A stretch of 64,000 nt of DNA from an uncultured Acetatifactor sp. (GCA_934433135.1 CAKRZO010000002.1:124001-188000), one strand, 5' to 3'. Shown: positions 8,784-18,108, counted from the first letter of the stretch. Numbers and translations: made by a program. The notes: generated from the letters alone by a model not told the origin.

Positions 8784-11024
8784 ATGTGGAGTAAAAGAGC
8801 AAAAAAGGCAAGAAAGTTCCGAATGCTTTTTATAAGAGTGACCCTGTGTTATCTGGGAATACTGGGAATTGTTATCCTGGCGGTTTCTCTGGTATTCCGC
8901 GGCCTGGTTGCCACTTACCGTAAAGATATACTGGGATCTTTGCAGGAGCGGTTTGAGCAGACGGTACGCTCTTTGGATGAGGAATTTCACCATGCTTCGC
9001 TGAAGATGGAGGACTTGTTTACGGACCCGGCATTGAAGAGAGTAATGCTGGAAGGCAGCGGAAATGAGGCGCTGGCCGCTTTTAAGAATTTAAGCCTATA
9101 TCGGGATGCCATACCGCTTGCAGCGGATCTTTTTGTCAGTTTCGAACCGGACAGTCTGCAGACGCCGGAAGGCTATGTACGTACCTGGGTCTATCTGACG
9201 GAAAAACAGAAAATGTCACAGGAAACACTCTTACGGGTGCAGCAGATTTTGCAGGACCGGGAAGACAAGATAAAAATTGCGGCCGGCGGATGGAAGGAAA
9301 ACCAGGGTTTGCTGCTTTTTTTTGCAAGCCCCGAATCCACCAGACTGGAAAAAATGATGGTCGGAATTTATATATCGGGAGAAAATCTGCAGAAACGGCT
9401 TTTGGAGATGACCGGAGGCTATGACTGTCTGGTAGCCATGACGTTGCAGGACGGTCAGATTGTGACCTGGGCGGGCAGCGATTCCTTTGAAGAAATTATG
9501 CCGAAAGAAGAGCAGGGGCAGCTGATGCAGGCAGTTATTCAGGGGATGCCGCCCGCTTCGGTAACAACAATCCGGTGCGATTCCGTCTACGGGGGCTATT
9601 CGGTGTATGTGGCGGTCAGCTCCGAGCAGCTATGGTCCCAGCAGAGGCAGGCGCAGAAAGGAATTCTGATCGTCAGCCTGATTCTGTATGTTCTTCTGAT
9701 GGCGGTTATCGCCGGCGTGAATTACCGCTTTTACAGGCCTATTTCCCAGATTACCGATCTGGCGGTGGAGCATCCGGCTTTTTCGGCGGAAGAAAAGGGT
9801 TTTGTCAATGAATGCGATGTGATAAGGCAGGTTCTGATTCAGAGCAGACAGGATGCAAAGCAGCAGATAAGCAATGTATTGAAGCTGCAAAGGGATATGA
9901 AAAATTATGCCCTGCTGGTACTTTGCAGCGGTATTGTCCGGGAGGAAAAAAGATTATCCGCCATTTTGGAAGTCTGCGACCTGCATATTATGGGAAAACA
10001 GTATGCGGTATTCGGCATTTTAACGGATCAGAAGGAAGAGTTCTTATGCAGCATTCTGGCCACGAAGGAGAATCTGCGGTTGAGCACGACTGCCTGGATG
10101 CAGGGAAAAAGAGGGATCGTTCTGCTGGCTGTTTTGCCCGGAAAAGATGAAGACTGCGCCAAAAGGGAAGAAATCGGAAGAGAAATCCGGGAAATGGCAG
10201 CAGATTACGGGATTGGTTTAAAAGGTGTTTTTGCAGGGACTGTGTACGGAACGCTGCGGGAAATGCATATGTCTTACCGGGAAGTCTGCTTTCTGATGGA
10301 ACATGCCGGAGGGAGCCGCAGCGGAGAAGCAGTTATCTTTGAACAGAAGATCGGGCGGATCAGTGAGGGTTATGTGGATATTTCCAGAAAAGGAATCGAA
10401 CTGTATCATGCCATGCAGAAAAAAGATACCTCACTGGTCATGAAGGAAGTAAAGAAGCTGTTGGAAACCGTGTGGGATGCCGGATACGATGAGGAAAAAC
10501 AACATTTCAGCCGCTATGTGGTCATACAGACGATCCTGGGAAATCTGCCCGAATCCCTTTATGGGGACGAAGAGATCCATGCGGATTTTTCCAGACTGTT
10601 TCTGGTGGAAGAGGACTGTTTTGAAAAAGAGGTATTGGAGACGGTAAGACGCCTTCTGTTAAAATTCATGCAGCCGGAGTCTCCGCAGGAGAATAAGGTC
10701 TCCGGAGAGCAGCTGCTTAGTTATATCAATGACCATTATACCGAGGAATCCCTGACGCAGGAGCGGGTTGCCGATGTGTTTGACACTTCCAGAAAAAACG
10801 TCAACCGGATCATTAAAGAAACGGTGGGGCTTACCTATTCGGAATATATATCGGCGATGCGCTGTAATTATGCCATGCAGCTTTTAGAGCAGACCGATAT
10901 GAAGATTCAGGAGATTGTGGAAAAAATCGGCTATGTTGATGTGAGCAGTTTTATCCGCAAATTTAAGAACTATACCAATCTAACACCGGGAGAATACCGG
11001 GAAAATAAGGCGAAGCAGGGATAG
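8784..11024 (+). CDS. membrane-spanning AraC-family sensor/regulator
   Basis: 746 residues from the ATG at 8784, which has an AGGAGAG site. A first membrane helix (about 15-45) is followed by a large extracellular sensor region (about 45-300, dCache-like in layout), and a second helix (about 300-325) by a cytoplasmic region. The last ~100 residues form a two-HTH AraC DNA-binding domain ending with SSFIRKFKNYTNLTPGEYR, the second HTH signature. Proteins of this build sit beside LplA/LplB/YtcP transporters in Lachnospiraceae and paenibacilli and activate them. It probably senses an extracellular sugar or the loaded binding protein and switches on the cluster. That control is inference from context. 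Confidence 0.9.
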   Translation: MWSKRAKKARKFRMLFIRVTLCYLGILGIVILAVSLVFRGLVATYRKDILGSLQERFEQTVRSLDEEFHHASLKMEDLFTDPALKRVMLEGSGNEALAAFKNLSLYRDAIPLAADLFVSFEPDSLQTPEGYVRTWVYLTEKQKMSQETLLRVQQILQDREDKIKIAAGGWKENQGLLLFFASPESTRLEKMMVGIYISGENLQKRLLEMTGGYDCLVAMTLQDGQIVTWAGSDSFEEIMPKEEQGQLMQAVIQGMPPASVTTIRCDSVYGGYSVYVAVSSEQLWSQQRQAQKGILIVSLILYVLLMAVIAGVNYRFYRPISQITDLAVEHPAFSAEEKGFVNECDVIRQVLIQSRQDAKQQISNVLKLQRDMKNYALLVLCSGIVREEKRLSAILEVCDLHIMGKQYAVFGILTDQKEEFLCSILATKENLRLSTTAWMQGKRGIVLLAVLPGKDEDCAKREEIGREIREMAADYGIGLKGVFAGTVYGTLREMHMSYREVCFLMEHAGGSRSGEAVIFEQKIGRISEGYVDISRKGIELYHAMQKKDTSLVMKEVKKLLETVWDAGYDEEKQHFSRYVVIQTILGNLPESLYGDEEIHADFSRLFLVEEDCFEKEVLETVRRLLLKFMQPESPQENKVSGEQLLSYINDHYTEESLTQERVADVFDTSRKNVNRIIKETVGLTYSEYISAMRCNYAMQLLEQTDMKIQEIVEKIGYVDVSSFIRKFKNYTNLTPGEYRENKAKQG

Positions 11025-11141
11025 CGGAGAAAGGAAAGCAGAATAAGGCAAAACAGAGGCTGCGGAGAAAAGGAAAGCAAAATAAGTGCAAAAAGCAAAA
11101 GAATGGGAAAAACAGAAGAAAGTGAAAAGCAGGAGAAAAGT

Positions 11142-13244
11142 ATGAGTAAATGGATACAGGAAACGCTGGAACAGATGACATTGGAAGAAAAAATCGGGCA
11201 GATGTGCCAGGTTGCACTGACAAAGGAGAACGCTTCGGAGGTTTATCCGCTGATCCGGGAAGGAAAAGTGGGTTCCTGTATTCTCACCGGAAGCGCTATG
11301 GCGGGAAACGTGGATGAGGGATTTGACAGCAACATCGCGCAGGAAGCGAAAAAGGCAGCCCGGGAAAGCCGTCTGGGAATACCGCTTCTGCTGGGAAGGG
11401 ATGTCATTCACGGATCTCGGACCATTTTCCCGATTCCGCTGGCACTGGCAGCGTCCTTTGATCCGGATCTGGGAAGAGAATGTGCCGGGCGTATGGTAAG
11501 GGAGGCCGCGAAGGAAGGCGTCAACTGGACGTTTGCACCGATGCTGGATATTGTAAGAGATCCCAGATGGGGGCGTGTGATAGAGGGCTTCGGGGAAGAT
11601 CCGTACCTGGCAGGAGCATTCGGCGCCGCTTTTGTAGAAGGAATCCAGGAACAGAACGTTGTGGCGTGTGCGAAGCATTTTATCGGTTACGGAGCTGCGG
11701 AAGGCGGCAGGGATTACAACAAAGCGGAACTGACCGATTATACCTTGCGCAATACCTATCTGGAACCCTTCCGGAAAGCCGTGCAAAGCGGTGTGGCAAC
11801 CGTAATGAATAATTTCGGACAGATCGGCGGGACACCCTGTGTGGCCAATCCCTATCTTTTCCGTACGCTTTTAAAGAAAGAACTGGGATTTGAAGGATTT
11901 GTCATCAGCGACTGGGGCAGTATCGAGTGGCAGCTTAAGGATAAAACGGCAAAAGACAAAGCGGAGTGTGCCAAAAACGCATTGGAGGCCGGAATCGATA
12001 TGGAGATGGTAACGGACTGCTACCGCAGCCATTTGAAGGGATTGCTGGAAAAAGGAGAAGTTTCGGCGGAATGGATTGATGAGGCAGTCGGACGGATCCT
12101 GTCCATAAAGGAAAAATTCGGACGGACACCTGTCCCGGAGGGCGGTATTTACGAAAGAGAGGATCTTAAGCTTGCAAGGAAAGCGGCTTTGGAATGCATG
12201 GTTCTTCTGAAGAATCGTAACAGAATTCTGCCTGTTGAAAAGGGAAAAAAAGTATTGGTTGCAGGACCCTTTGCAAGGGAAAAGCGAAATCTCTACGGAA
12301 GCTGGTGCGGCGGAGGAATTTTTGAGAAAGAGCCGTCCTTTTACGAAGCGCTGAAGGAGGAGCTGGGGGAAGAGAATGTCTGTATGGATGAGGGGCTGTA
12401 TTCACTTTCCGCTCCGGTGCTTGGGCAGGTGGATAGCGTGGTGCTTGCCTTAGGAGAAGCGGCAGGCTTAACCGGAGAGCGTAACAGCATGGCCAATCCG
12501 GTGTTGGATCCGATGCAGGTCCTTTTGGCAAAAAGAGCTTTCGCACTGGGGAAAAAGGTAATTGCCGTTATTTTTGCGGGAAGGCCGTTACTATTGTCGG
12601 ATCTGGAGCCCTATACGGAGGCAATCCTGTATGCATGGCATACAGGTGCAGGCGCTTCCCGAGCAGCCAGTGCTTTGCTTTCCGGAAAAGAAGTGCCGCA
12701 GGGGAAATGTCCCATGAGTTTTCTTCGAAGCACCGGGCAGATTCCGTTGTATTATAACGCACAGCCGCTGCCGGTTCGGGTGGAAGGAGAAAACCACTAT
12801 TACGGAAACGGGGTTGTAGCCGCTTACGATGATGAGCAGGCGACACCGCTTTATCCTTTCGGGTTCGGGCTGCACTATACCGAGCTGGTTTATCGGAATC
12901 TTACTCTTTCCCGGACTGACATTACCCTGAAAGAGTTGGAAACAGGGGGAAAAGTAAGCCTAAGCGTGGAAATCACCAATGTGGGAAAGGAACGTGCCGT
13001 AGAGGTCTGTCAGCTGTACGTCGGGGATGAAGTTGCAAGAAAAGTTCGTCCGGTAAAGGAATTGAAGGGAATTTTCAGGGTGGAGCTTAACCCGGGAGAG
13101 ACGAAGACGGTCAGCTTTGCAATCGGCTATGAGCAGCTTGGCTATTATCCGCAGCAAAGCTTTACGGCGGAGCCCGGAGAGTTCCGCCTGTATGCGGGTT
13201 CTTCCTGCATGACGGAAGGATATACGGTATTGGAGGTAGTATGA
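11142..13244 (+). CDS. glycoside hydrolase family 3, cytoplasmic beta-glycosidase
   Basis: 700 residues from the ATG at 11142 (AGGAG site); the earlier ATG at 11103 lacks one. It has the GH3 N-terminal TIM barrel (RDVIHG, ARDPRWGR-like VRDPRWGR, AKHFIGYGA), with the nucleophile Asp in VISDWG (residue 257). The GH3 C-terminal alpha/beta sandwich follows (GEAAGLTGERNSM), then a fibronectin-III-like tail. No signal peptide, so it acts inside the cell on imported beta-linked oligosaccharides. It lies 117 bases after the AraC regulator and overlaps the MATE gene by four bases, which suggests coupled translation. Likely a beta-glucosidase or beta-xylosidase; the precise bond is unknown. Confidence 0.94.
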   Translation: MSKWIQETLEQMTLEEKIGQMCQVALTKENASEVYPLIREGKVGSCILTGSAMAGNVDEGFDSNIAQEAKKAARESRLGIPLLLGRDVIHGSRTIFPIPLALAASFDPDLGRECAGRMVREAAKEGVNWTFAPMLDIVRDPRWGRVIEGFGEDPYLAGAFGAAFVEGIQEQNVVACAKHFIGYGAAEGGRDYNKAELTDYTLRNTYLEPFRKAVQSGVATVMNNFGQIGGTPCVANPYLFRTLLKKELGFEGFVISDWGSIEWQLKDKTAKDKAECAKNALEAGIDMEMVTDCYRSHLKGLLEKGEVSAEWIDEAVGRILSIKEKFGRTPVPEGGIYEREDLKLARKAALECMVLLKNRNRILPVEKGKKVLVAGPFAREKRNLYGSWCGGGIFEKEPSFYEALKEELGEENVCMDEGLYSLSAPVLGQVDSVVLALGEAAGLTGERNSMANPVLDPMQVLLAKRAFALGKKVIAVIFAGRPLLLSDLEPYTEAILYAWHTGAGASRAASALLSGKEVPQGKCPMSFLRSTGQIPLYYNAQPLPVRVEGENHYYGNGVVAAYDDEQATPLYPFGFGLHYTELVYRNLTLSRTDITLKELETGGKVSLSVEITNVGKERAVEVCQLYVGDEVARKVRPVKELKGIFRVELNPGETKTVSFAIGYEQLGYYPQQSFTAEPGEFRLYAGSSCMTEGYTVLEVV

Positions 13245-14551
13245 AAAAAATACTAAGGTTTTTCGGTCCGATCTGGTTCGGAAGTTTTTTCCAGCAGTTG
13301 TATAATTCCGTAGATGCTGTGATTATCGGGCGCTTCGAAGGAAAGGAAGCGCTTGCGGCGGTGGGAGGAACCACCGCAAGCATGATTAATCTCTTAGTGG
13401 GTCTCTGCGTAGGAATTGCCAGCGGAGGAACCGTGCTGCTTTCCCAGTATTACGGAGCACGGAATCAGGAAGGAGCCGGAAAAACCGTACATACCGGGAT
13501 GCTTTTTTCCTTGATGTTGGGAATCGTTTTCATGCTGGGCGGCATGGGAGTGTCTCCCTGGTACTTAACATGGTCCGATGTACCGGCGGAGGTAAAAAAG
13601 GCGGCACTGTCTTACCTACGCATCTATTTTCTGGGAATGCCCTTTAACCTATTATATAATACCGGTGCGGGGATGCTGCAGGCAGTGGGAGATTCCGGGC
13701 ATCCTTTTCTGTTTCTGGCAACAGGCTGTGTCTGCAATATTGTACTGGATCTTATTTTGGTGGCGGTATTTCCTTTCGGCGCAGCGGGAGCTGCGGCTGC
13801 TACGATTTTGTCGCAGCTTCTCAGCGCACTTCTTGTTGTGTGTACCCTGATGCGGACGAAAGACATTTACGGGATGAAGATACGGCAGCTTAGGATCGAT
13901 CCTACGGTGTTAAAGCGTTTGCTTTTAATCGGGATGCCGGCCGGACTGCAGTCCGTTATGTATGCTGTTTCCAATATTGCGGTGCAGAAAGGGGTAAACG
14001 GACTGGGAACGGATGTGATTGCCGCCTGGACGGTATTCGGTAAAGTGGAAAATTTTTTCTGGATGATGATCAATGCCTTTGGGATTACTGTAACGGCATT
14101 TGTAGGGCAGAGTTGGGGAGCCGGAAAGAAAGAGGAGGCGGTGCGCATCATTCGGAAATGTATCCTGTTGTCTGTTGTCTTTACCTTGTGCCTTTCCGGA
14201 CTTTTATATCTTTTCGGCGGCAGTCTGTTTCATCTTTTTACCAAAGATCAGACGGTGATGGATATCGGATTAAGGGTTCTGCACTGGCTGGTGCCTATGA
14301 AAATTCTATATGTGGCAATTGAAATTTTGTCCGGAGCCCTGCGGGGAATCGGAGATACCTGGATCCCGATGCTGATCTGCTTTGCGGGAATCTGCGTGTT
14401 ACGGGTGGTTTGGATGGCAACTGTTGTGCCGGCGCATCCCTCCATTCTGGTGATCGGCTTCTGCTATCCCGTGACCTGGGTTGTGACCGGAAGCCTGTTT
14501 ATTCTCTATTTTTGCTGCTTCAGTGCGTTTCGGAGAAAAAAGGAACTGTGA
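13241..14551 (+). CDS. MATE family efflux transporter
   Basis: 436 residues, about 12 membrane helices in two similar halves, with the MATE N-terminal signature FFQQLYNSVDAVIIG and the repeat-related AGLQSVMYAVSNIAVQ. MATE proteins export drugs, metabolites or lipid-linked compounds using Na+ or H+. The ATG overlaps the GH3 stop (ATGA), and GGAGG precedes it. Coupling to a glycosidase is unusual; it may export an aglycone or toxin released by the hydrolase, which is inference. A 12-bp hairpin follows. Confidence 0.92.
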   Translation: MKKILRFFGPIWFGSFFQQLYNSVDAVIIGRFEGKEALAAVGGTTASMINLLVGLCVGIASGGTVLLSQYYGARNQEGAGKTVHTGMLFSLMLGIVFMLGGMGVSPWYLTWSDVPAEVKKAALSYLRIYFLGMPFNLLYNTGAGMLQAVGDSGHPFLFLATGCVCNIVLDLILVAVFPFGAAGAAAATILSQLLSALLVVCTLMRTKDIYGMKIRQLRIDPTVLKRLLLIGMPAGLQSVMYAVSNIAVQKGVNGLGTDVIAAWTVFGKVENFFWMMINAFGITVTAFVGQSWGAGKKEEAVRIIRKCILLSVVFTLCLSGLLYLFGGSLFHLFTKDQTVMDIGLRVLHWLVPMKILYVAIEILSGALRGIGDTWIPMLICFAGICVLRVVWMATVVPAHPSILVIGFCYPVTWVVTGSLFILYFCCFSAFRRKKEL

Positions 14552-14562
14552 CGCAAGAAAAC

Positions 14563-14596
14563 TGGTGGGCTCATTGGATTCCACATGAGCCCACCA
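14563..14596 (+). terminator. 12-bp hairpin ending the GH3-MATE unit
   Basis: TGGTGGGCTCAT, 10-base loop, ATGAGCCCACCA. No long T tract follows. Its loop resembles the arms of repeat family B, so it may be a minimal member reused as a terminator. Confidence 0.6.
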
Positions 14597-14716
14597 TTAA
14601 AAGCACCCTTAAAAGTTTGCGTAAATCATACTTGCAGAGAGAGGGAGGGTGTGGTAGTATGATGGCAGGAAGTGTTTTCTATAAGAAGAGAAAGAAGAGA
14701 AAGAAGGAAAAGAAGG

Positions 14717-14896
14717 ATGATACCGAGTGATCCGGTGATGCTTTATAGTTTTTTGAATTTGAAATTGCGGGATTATTATGATTCTTTGGAGAAGTTGTGT
14801 GAGGATCTGGATGTAGGGAAAGAGGATATTTTGCAGAAAATGGAAAAGGCTGGGTATGTCTATGACCGTGCCGCAAACCGGTTCTGTCCGGCTTAA
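14717..14896 (+). CDS. DUF4250 family small protein
   Basis: 59 residues from the ATG at 14717, beginning MIPSDPVMLYSFLNLKLRDYY-like. This matches the small DUF4250 family of Firmicutes, whose members share the start DPVMLLS.N.KLRD and the end GY.YD...N.F. The start follows AAGGAAAAGAAGG; a longer in-frame form from 14672 would add only Arg/Lys residues. It looks like a small helical cytoplasmic protein of unknown role. Flanked by the MATE hairpin and repeat C1. Confidence 0.75.
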   Translation: MIPSDPVMLYSFLNLKLRDYYDSLEKLCEDLDVGKEDILQKMEKAGYVYDRAANRFCPA

Positions 14897-15022
14897 GGGA
14901 CAGGAGCATTTGTTAGGCAAGGCGGCAGCAAAGCGGCTAAACTTCATATATCCCCGGTATATTTAAGGAAAATCATAAGCAGCCGTCCCGCGGCATATAT
15001 TGAAGCAAGGCTTGTGGGGGTG

Positions 15023-15087
15023 GGCCGCTTCGCGAATTTTGCTTCGTCTCTTCGCGGCAGAGCCGCTCGGAAATGGAGATTCAATAT
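15023..15087. repeat. dispersed repeat, family C, copy 1 (partial)
   Basis: CGCTTCGCGAATTTTGCTTC, then CTCTTCGCGGC, then GCCGCTCGGAAATGG. It aligns with the right half of the copies at 36314-36462 and 58835-58964. Here it supplies the leader and ribosome site of the deacetylase gene. Confidence 0.6.
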
Positions 15088-15832
15088 GCAGAATAAAATA
15101 AGAGCAGCAATCATGATCTTGGATATCGGGATCGGGTTGCTGCTTCTTTTGGTATGGACAGGAGAAAAACAAGGAAGAGAGGCGCGGACATCGGCTTCCG
15201 GAAAGGTTTTAAAAGAGCAGACGGAAGATGCTTTGACAGAAAAAGTTCCGGCAGGAGAGGTGCAGTCAGAAGAAACAGAGCGCAAGGTCAGCATTACTTT
15301 TGATGACGGACCGCATCCGAGTTATACCGTGCAGCTTTTAGACGGATTGAAGGAGCGGAATGTGCATGCTACTTTTTTTGTCACGGGAGAACATGCACAG
15401 GCCAATCCGGATATTATCCGGCGGATGAAGGAAGAAGGGCATTTGATCGGAAATCATACTTACAGTCACATGCAGCTGCAAAAGAACAATCGGGAGAAGT
15501 TTAAGGAAGAGCTGGTAGCCACGAACGAAGTGATTGAGCAGATCACGGGAGAAGAAGTGGAGTATGTGCGTCCGCCGTATGGTTCCTGGGATAAAAGTTT
15601 TGAAAAGGAATTAAATATGTTTCCGGTATTGTGGACAGTGGATCCCATGGACTGGTGCTGCAGCAGTGCTCCCTGCATTGCCCGCAAGGTGTTGGAAAAA
15701 ACGGAGGAAAACGATATTATTCTTTTGCATGATTATTATGAATCGTCTGTCACGGCGGCGTTGAAAATAATAGACAATCTTTTAGAGCAGGGATATACAT
15801 TTGTGACAGTAGATGAGATCCTTTTTGATTGA
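15086..15832 (+). CDS. polysaccharide deacetylase (CE4/NodB), probably of peptidoglycan
   Basis: 248 residues from the ATG at 15086. An N-terminal hydrophobic helix (about 6-24) anchors or exports it. The NodB domain starts near residue 70 with motif 1 TFDDGP (metal and base aspartates), motif 2 NHTYSH (two metal histidines), motif 3 RPPYGSWD, motif 4 VDPMDW and motif 5 LLHDYY. All catalytic residues are present. CE4 enzymes remove N-acetyl groups from peptidoglycan or chitin-like sugars outside the cell, often giving lysozyme resistance. Single gene. The start is inside a copy of repeat C. Confidence 0.92.
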   Translation: MQNKIRAAIMILDIGIGLLLLLVWTGEKQGREARTSASGKVLKEQTEDALTEKVPAGEVQSEETERKVSITFDDGPHPSYTVQLLDGLKERNVHATFFVTGEHAQANPDIIRRMKEEGHLIGNHTYSHMQLQKNNREKFKEELVATNEVIEQITGEEVEYVRPPYGSWDKSFEKELNMFPVLWTVDPMDWCCSSAPCIARKVLEKTEENDIILLHDYYESSVTAALKIIDNLLEQGYTFVTVDEILFD

Positions 15833-15879
15833 TGTTTATTGTGCATTATCACGAAATTACTTTTTTTTGCGAAAAAATA

Positions 15880-15909
15880 CTGACATTTCACGTTTAGGTC
15901 TGGTAAAAT
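15880..15909 (+). promoter_or_regulatory. putative promoter of the CarD-like gene
   Basis: CTGACA (15880-15885), 18-base spacer, TAAAAT (15904-15909) preceded by TGG. Confidence 0.6.
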
Positions 15910-15988
15910 AAGGATATAACATTAATAAGTAAATTATTGCGAAGACGTTTCAAACAACCGTCATGGATTGACAGAAAGGAAGAAGACC

Positions 15989-16513
15989 GTGTATCAGATA
16001 GGTGAAAGAGTCATATGTGGAAACAAAGGCGTATGCAGCGTGGAACAGATTACAACTTTGAATATTCCGGGAGTGGACAAAGGAAGAAGGTATTATATTC
16101 TCAAACCACTGTATATGGCATCCAGCACAGTCTATATTCCGCTGGATAATGCAGATAATGTAATGCGCAGGGCGCTGGAACGGGAGGAAGTGGAGCAGCT
16201 GATTGAAAAATTGCCGGCACTGGATCCGATTCCGATTGCCAATGAAAAGTTTTTGGAGCAGGAATACAAGAATTATCTGCGTACCGACCGGTGTGAGGAA
16301 TGGGTCCGGATTGTAAAAACCGTACTGGAAAGGCAGAAGAAGCGTCTGGTACAGGGGCGGAAACTGACATCGGTAGACAGCCGCTATTATAAGACGGCAT
16401 TGGATTACCTTTGCGGTGAATTTGCTTCTGCCCTGGAGATGGACAAGGAGTGTGCGGAGGAATATATCAAGGGGCTTTTGGAAGAAACCGTAACGGAAGG
16501 CAGTAATTCATAA
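15989..16513 (+). CDS. CarD/CdnL-family transcription factor
   Basis: 174 residues from a GTG at 15989 with AAAGGA eight bases upstream; a TTG at 15968 would add seven residues without a good site. The N-terminal Tudor-like CarD/TRCF domain reads YQIGERVICGNKGVCSV, then a loop and VYIPLDN. The C-terminal half is helical and basic. CarD-like proteins bind the RNA polymerase beta subunit and stabilise open promoter complexes, or act in stress responses. Separate promoter and single gene, with the NYN protein 80 bases downstream. Confidence 0.9.
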   Translation: MYQIGERVICGNKGVCSVEQITTLNIPGVDKGRRYYILKPLYMASSTVYIPLDNADNVMRRALEREEVEQLIEKLPALDPIPIANEKFLEQEYKNYLRTDRCEEWVRIVKTVLERQKKRLVQGRKLTSVDSRYYKTALDYLCGEFASALEMDKECAEEYIKGLLEETVTEGSNS

Positions 16514-16593
16514 GACAAGATGTAAATTGCCACTAGGCAGCAGGAGAAAAATACGGTATAATAAAAAAGCCAGCCATATTTTGCGAGGTAAAA

Positions 16594-18042
16594 ATGGCTA
16601 AGATATATTTGATTGACAGTGAGAATGTGGGAGACAGCTGGATACAGCTGCTGTCTGTAGTAGAACCGGAAGATAAAATGTTTGTCTTTTATACCAATAA
16701 GAGTCCGTACATCAGTTATGAGAGTCTTCTTCAGGTCATTGCACACAGTAGTATACCGGTATTTGTGAAGTGTTATGAGGGAAGGAACGCGCTGGATTTT
16801 CAGCTGGTGACGGAGCTGGGATTTATGGTTGCAAAGAATCCGGAAAAGGAATTTGTGATTGTAACCGATGATTATGGGTTTGATGCAGTTGTGAAGTATT
16901 GGACAGACAGGCAGTATGCTATCCACAGAATTAATAAAAAGGGATGCAGACCCCAGCCTGATCCGCGACAGAATCGCAGGAACCCGCAGAGTCTGCAGGA
17001 AAATTCACAAAAGGAACTGATGCAGCCGCGTAAGTTTGAAGTTGCTGCTGAATCAATCCGATCAGAAGAAGAGATCGGAAAAGGTATGCCTGCCGGAACG
17101 GAAAACCGGAAAGAAGCGTCTGTATCGGAGCAAACGGCGGAAACGCTTGAGGAGGTAATGCCGAAGGCAGCTATAGAGCAGGATAATGAGCCGGTGCCGG
17201 CAGTATCGGTCAAGGCGGTGGAACCGATCGAAGAAGCCGTTCCGAAGCCGGTTGTGAAAGCAGAGGAAGAAGCTATTCCGGAGCCGGTTGTGAAAGCAGA
17301 GAAAGAAGCTATTCCGGGGCCGGTTGTGAAAGCGGAGAAGGAAGCTGCCTCAGAGCCGGTTGTGAAAGCAAAGGAAGAAGCTGCTCCGAAGCCGGTTGTG
17401 AAAGCAGAGGAAGAAGCTGCCCCGGAGCCGGTTGTGAAAGCAGCGGAAGAAGCTGTTCCGGAGCCGGTTACGGAAGCAGAGGAAAAAACAGATGGAAAGT
17501 CTGCAGCAGAACTGCCGGAAGGAGAGCATAACCAGCAGCCCAGAACACAGGAGCGCAGAAAGCGTCCGCGCAGCCGCAGAAGACGTCCGACTGTGCGGCA
17601 TGATGCTGCGATAGCAGGACAGTCTGCTGTAATAGAGGCGGAAGAAGTGATCCGGGGTACGCAGTCCCAGACAAAGGCAGAAAAGTCCGTTTCCCAAACG
17701 GAGCAGACAGTGGTACAGTCGGTAATGCCTGCGGAACCTATGGCGAAGAAGAATGAAAAAACAGCTTCCGAAACAGAGAAAGCCGAAGGAACGTCTGCCA
17801 AGACTGCAAAAGCTGCAAAACCTGTAAAAACTGCAAAACCTGCAAAAACCGAAGCGAAAAAAGCAAAAAAAACTGCTCCGAAGACAGAGCAGGCTGCCGA
17901 AAAGCAGGAACCTGTTTTGAAGGAAGAAGCCGTCCCGGAAGCAGAAGCAGACAGAAAAGAGCCTGCAAAGAAAAGGCGGGGAAGACCGAAAAAGAAGACA
18001 GAAGATGTAAAGAAAGAAACACAGGAAGAAACGAAAGAATAA
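16594..18042 (+). CDS. PIN/NYN-like nuclease-fold protein with repeat tail and AT-hook
   Basis: 482 residues. Residues 1-115 form a PIN-like fold: MAKIYLIDSENVGDSW (acidic D-S-E-N of the active site), then GRNALDFQL and FVIVTDDYGFD, which supply the other acidic residues. From about 120 on it is low complexity. Seven 12-residue repeats of the type PEPVVKAEEEAA occupy about residues 217-300. A very basic patch (RRKRPRSRRRRP) follows, then Lys/Ala-rich sequence and an AT-hook-like KRRGRPKKK near the end. The head suggests an RNA-cleaving or RNA-binding role in the cytoplasm, and the tail suggests nucleic acid contact. Start ATG after GAGGT. The fold call is good; the function is unknown. Confidence 0.82.
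   Translation: MAKIYLIDSENVGDSWIQLLSVVEPEDKMFVFYTNKSPYISYESLLQVIAHSSIPVFVKCYEGRNALDFQLVTELGFMVAKNPEKEFVIVTDDYGFDAVVKYWTDRQYAIHRINKKGCRPQPDPRQNRRNPQSLQENSQKELMQPRKFEVAAESIRSEEEIGKGMPAGTENRKEASVSEQTAETLEEVMPKAAIEQDNEPVPAVSVKAVEPIEEAVPKPVVKAEEEAIPEPVVKAEKEAIPGPVVKAEKEAASEPVVKAKEEAAPKPVVKAEEEAAPEPVVKAAEEAVPEPVTEAEEKTDGKSAAELPEGEHNQQPRTQERRKRPRSRRRRPTVRHDAAIAGQSAVIEAEEVIRGTQSQTKAEKSVSQTEQTVVQSVMPAEPMAKKNEKTASETEKAEGTSAKTAKAAKPVKTAKPAKTEAKKAKKTAPKTEQAAEKQEPVLKEEAVPEAEADRKEPAKKRRGRPKKKTEDVKKETQEETKE
17242..17493 (+). repeat. in-frame tandem repeat, 36 bp x 7
   Basis: Seven copies of a 36-base unit, each encoding a 12-residue Pro-x-Pro-Val-Val-Lys-Ala-Glu type block inside the NYN protein. The length is a multiple of three, so copy-number change would keep the frame. 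Confidence 0.9.
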
Positions 18043-18068
18043 AAAAGAAAGAGTCTGGCTGGCAAAAA

Positions 18069-18108
18069 GGGCTGTGAAAAAGTTTCATTTTCACAGCCCT
18101 GAATTTTC
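18069..18108. terminator. bidirectional terminator between NYN and DegV genes
   Basis: GGGCTGTGAAAA, 7-base loop, TTTTCACAGCCC, followed by TGAATTTTC on the plus strand and by TTTTT on the minus strand. It serves both convergent genes. Confidence 0.88.
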
